64,000 bases of DNA from Streptomyces camelliae (lineage in GTDB: Bacteria; Actinomycetota; Actinomycetes; Streptomycetales; Streptomycetaceae). The DNA lies in assembly GCF_027625935.1 (NCBI RefSeq), contig NZ_CP115300.1, positions 3,348,001 through 3,412,000 on the forward strand, written 5' to 3'. Below are positions 63,008 to 64,000 of this stretch, one piece after another. The position numbers and the translations under genes are program-made. The number at the start of each line of letters is the position of its first letter. The first letter of the stretch is position 1. The notes under the pieces were generated by a model, which saw only the letters and a program-made list of their open reading frames with translations, had not been told where the DNA came from and did not search any database.

Positions 63008-63727
63008 TCAATGGCCCAGGTGTTTGCGCAGCTTCCTGTCGACCTTGTCCTGGACCCGCTCCAGCTTGCGGTCGACCTTGCTCTGCACCCGGTCCAGGAT
63101 GTCGCCCACGCGCTTGCCGCGCCGGGGCCGCGCCTCCACGCTGCCGAGGACGGCCCAGCCGTCGACGTAGACCACGGGGGCGTCGGCATCGACCGAGTCC
63201 AGCGTGTCCACCTCGAAACTGCCGAGGACACCGCCGCCGGTGCCGCGCAGCGACACGTTCTCCGGGACGCGGATCTGGACGTCACCGAAGACCGAGACGG
63301 CCTTGATCACGACCTGCTGATATTCGAAGATCGCCTCGCTGAGGTCGATCTCGACGCTGCCGAAGACCGAGTACGCGTGCAGCCTGCGCCCCGCGCGCCA
63401 GCGGCCTCGGCGCACAGCGCTGCTGAAGACCGCCACGACGTTGGTGTCCGCCTCGTGGGGTATCGCGCCCGGGGTGGGGCGGGGCGGGACCGGCGTGTAG
63501 GCGGGGGCGGCCGGCTGCTGGTGGGCGGCAGGCAGGTCCCGGATGAAGGCCTCCAGCTCACCCACCGTCTTGGCGTGCAGCACCCCCTCGACACGCTCGG
63601 CGTGCTCGTCGGCGGTCAGCCGGCCCTCGGCGAGGGCCTCGCGGAGGATGTCGGCGACCCGGTCACGGTCGGCGTCCGAGGCACGCAGCTCGGAGACAGG
63701 CGCATCGGTGTGCTTCTGAAGGTCCAC
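63008..63727 (-). CDS. DUF1707 protein with LiaF-like domain and C-terminal basic repeat
   Basis: This 239-residue protein has an N-terminal DUF1707 domain (LRASDADRDRVADILREALA, EGRLTADEHAERVEGVLHAK), a proline-rich linker (about residues 65-90) and a domain of short beta strands. In that domain SVFGSVEIDLSEAIF and KAVSVFGDVQIRVPENVSLR resemble LiaF/DUF2154 cell-wall-stress proteins. The tail has two copies of VQxKVDRKL (VQSKVDRKLERVQDKVDRKL). There is no membrane helix. It may sense envelope stress. It diverges from the fumarase gene. Confidence 0.8.
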   Translation of the reverse strand: MDLQKHTDAPVSELRASDADRDRVADILREALAEGRLTADEHAERVEGVLHAKTVGELEAFIRDLPAAHQQPAAPAYTPVPPRPTPGAIPHEADTNVVAVFSSAVRRGRWRAGRRLHAYSVFGSVEIDLSEAIFEYQQVVIKAVSVFGDVQIRVPENVSLRGTGGGVLGSFEVDTLDSVDADAPVVYVDGWAVLGSVEARPRRGKRVGDILDRVQSKVDRKLERVQDKVDRKLRKHLGH

Positions 63728-63895
63728 GGAAGCAGCGTACCGAAACGCGATAGATCGCGACTAGGGGCTGTGGAAAACGCGCGTGTCGCGAACTGAGCCT
63801 TACCTCACAGGTTCCGTGTCGGCGGCAGGTCCTAGGCTGGTGAGGCCCGCCAGCGTCGGCGGGCGGCCGTCCGTCACAGTGAGGAATGGGCTGAG

Positions 63896-64000
63896 ATGCC
63901 TGAGTTCGCGTACACCGATCTGCTCCCCCAGGGAGAGGACACCACCCCGTACCGGCTGGTGACCTCCGAGGGCGTGTCCACCGTCGAGGGGCCGGACGGG
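63896..64000 (+). CDS. Class I fumarate hydratase, N-terminus only
   Basis: The frame MPEFAYTDLLPQGEDTTPYR, then LVTSEGVSTVEGPDG, is the usual start of Streptomyces class I fumarase. It continues past the right edge. It catalyses fumarate to malate in the TCA cycle. The ATG is preceded by GTGAGGAATGGG. Neighbouring glpX and DUF4245 genes fit the S. coelicolor order as I recall it. Confidence 0.85.
   Translation, partial: MPEFAYTDLLPQGEDTTPYRLVTSEGVSTVEGPDG

Overview
The window looks like a piece of a Streptomyces chromosome. It is very GC-rich with strong third-position GC bias and frequent GTG starts. It carries families typical of the genus: BldK-type oligopeptide transporters, an XRE/DUF397 pair, a WhiB-like protein, DUF4245 and DUF6542 proteins and a polyphosphate glucokinase. 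From memory of S. coelicolor, the backbone order (peptide transporters, typA, sdh, ychF, ispH, xseAB, glpX, WhiB-like, fumarase) matches one region of that chromosome. I could not check this by alignment. I saw no rRNA, tRNA or CRISPR.

Layout. Positions 1-4009 (minus) hold a peptide ABC transporter: lipoprotein, two permeases and the start of an ATPase, with an exact 100-bp direct repeat after the second permease gene. Positions 4483-10624 (plus) hold a five-gene BldK-type operon: permease, lipoprotein, permease, ATPase, ATPase. Positions 10.7-18.6 kb are an accessory island: an Rpn-like remnant, a frameshifted anti-sigma-type ATPase, an XRE/DUF397 pair with a palindromic operator candidate, a methyltransferase, an IS5-type element, an ECF41 sigma factor with its carboxymuconolactone decarboxylase partner, a beta-helical membrane protein and an IS630 remnant. 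Positions 18754-24757 (minus) hold a second operon with the same five-gene order, so the two operons face each other across the island. typA and a large peptide-binding lipoprotein follow.

Positions 29.4-33.3 kb encode a succinate dehydrogenase/fumarate reductase-type complex (membrane anchor, flavoprotein, iron-sulfur protein). Positions 33.3-42.0 kb hold a kinase-like phosphotransferase, a glycoside hydrolase-like lipid- or wall-side protein, a coiled-coil membrane protein, a PAS-GAF-PP2C-HATPase regulator, a second HATPase, a Nudix hydrolase and a SPOR protein.

Positions 42.5-53.1 kb are a second accessory island and the most interesting part. Around an intact OAT2-type ornithine acetyltransferase gene lie broken relatives of the three core carbapenem enzymes: a CarB (carboxymethylproline synthase) N-terminus fused to a CarA (carbapenam synthetase) C-terminus, and an N-terminally truncated CarC-like oxygenase. 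Fragments of MarR, peroxiredoxin/rhodanese, TnpC-like, TetR, TPR and integrase genes flank them, with an intact FAD monooxygenase and a divergent Lrp-type regulator. I read this as a decayed carbapenem-type beta-lactam cluster.

Positions 53.2-64.0 kb return to housekeeping genes: ychF, a DUF6542 protein, ppgK, ispH, an APC permease, xseA-xseB, a RutE-like reductase, DUF4245, glpX, a WhiB-like gene, a DUF1707 protein and the start of a class I fumarase.
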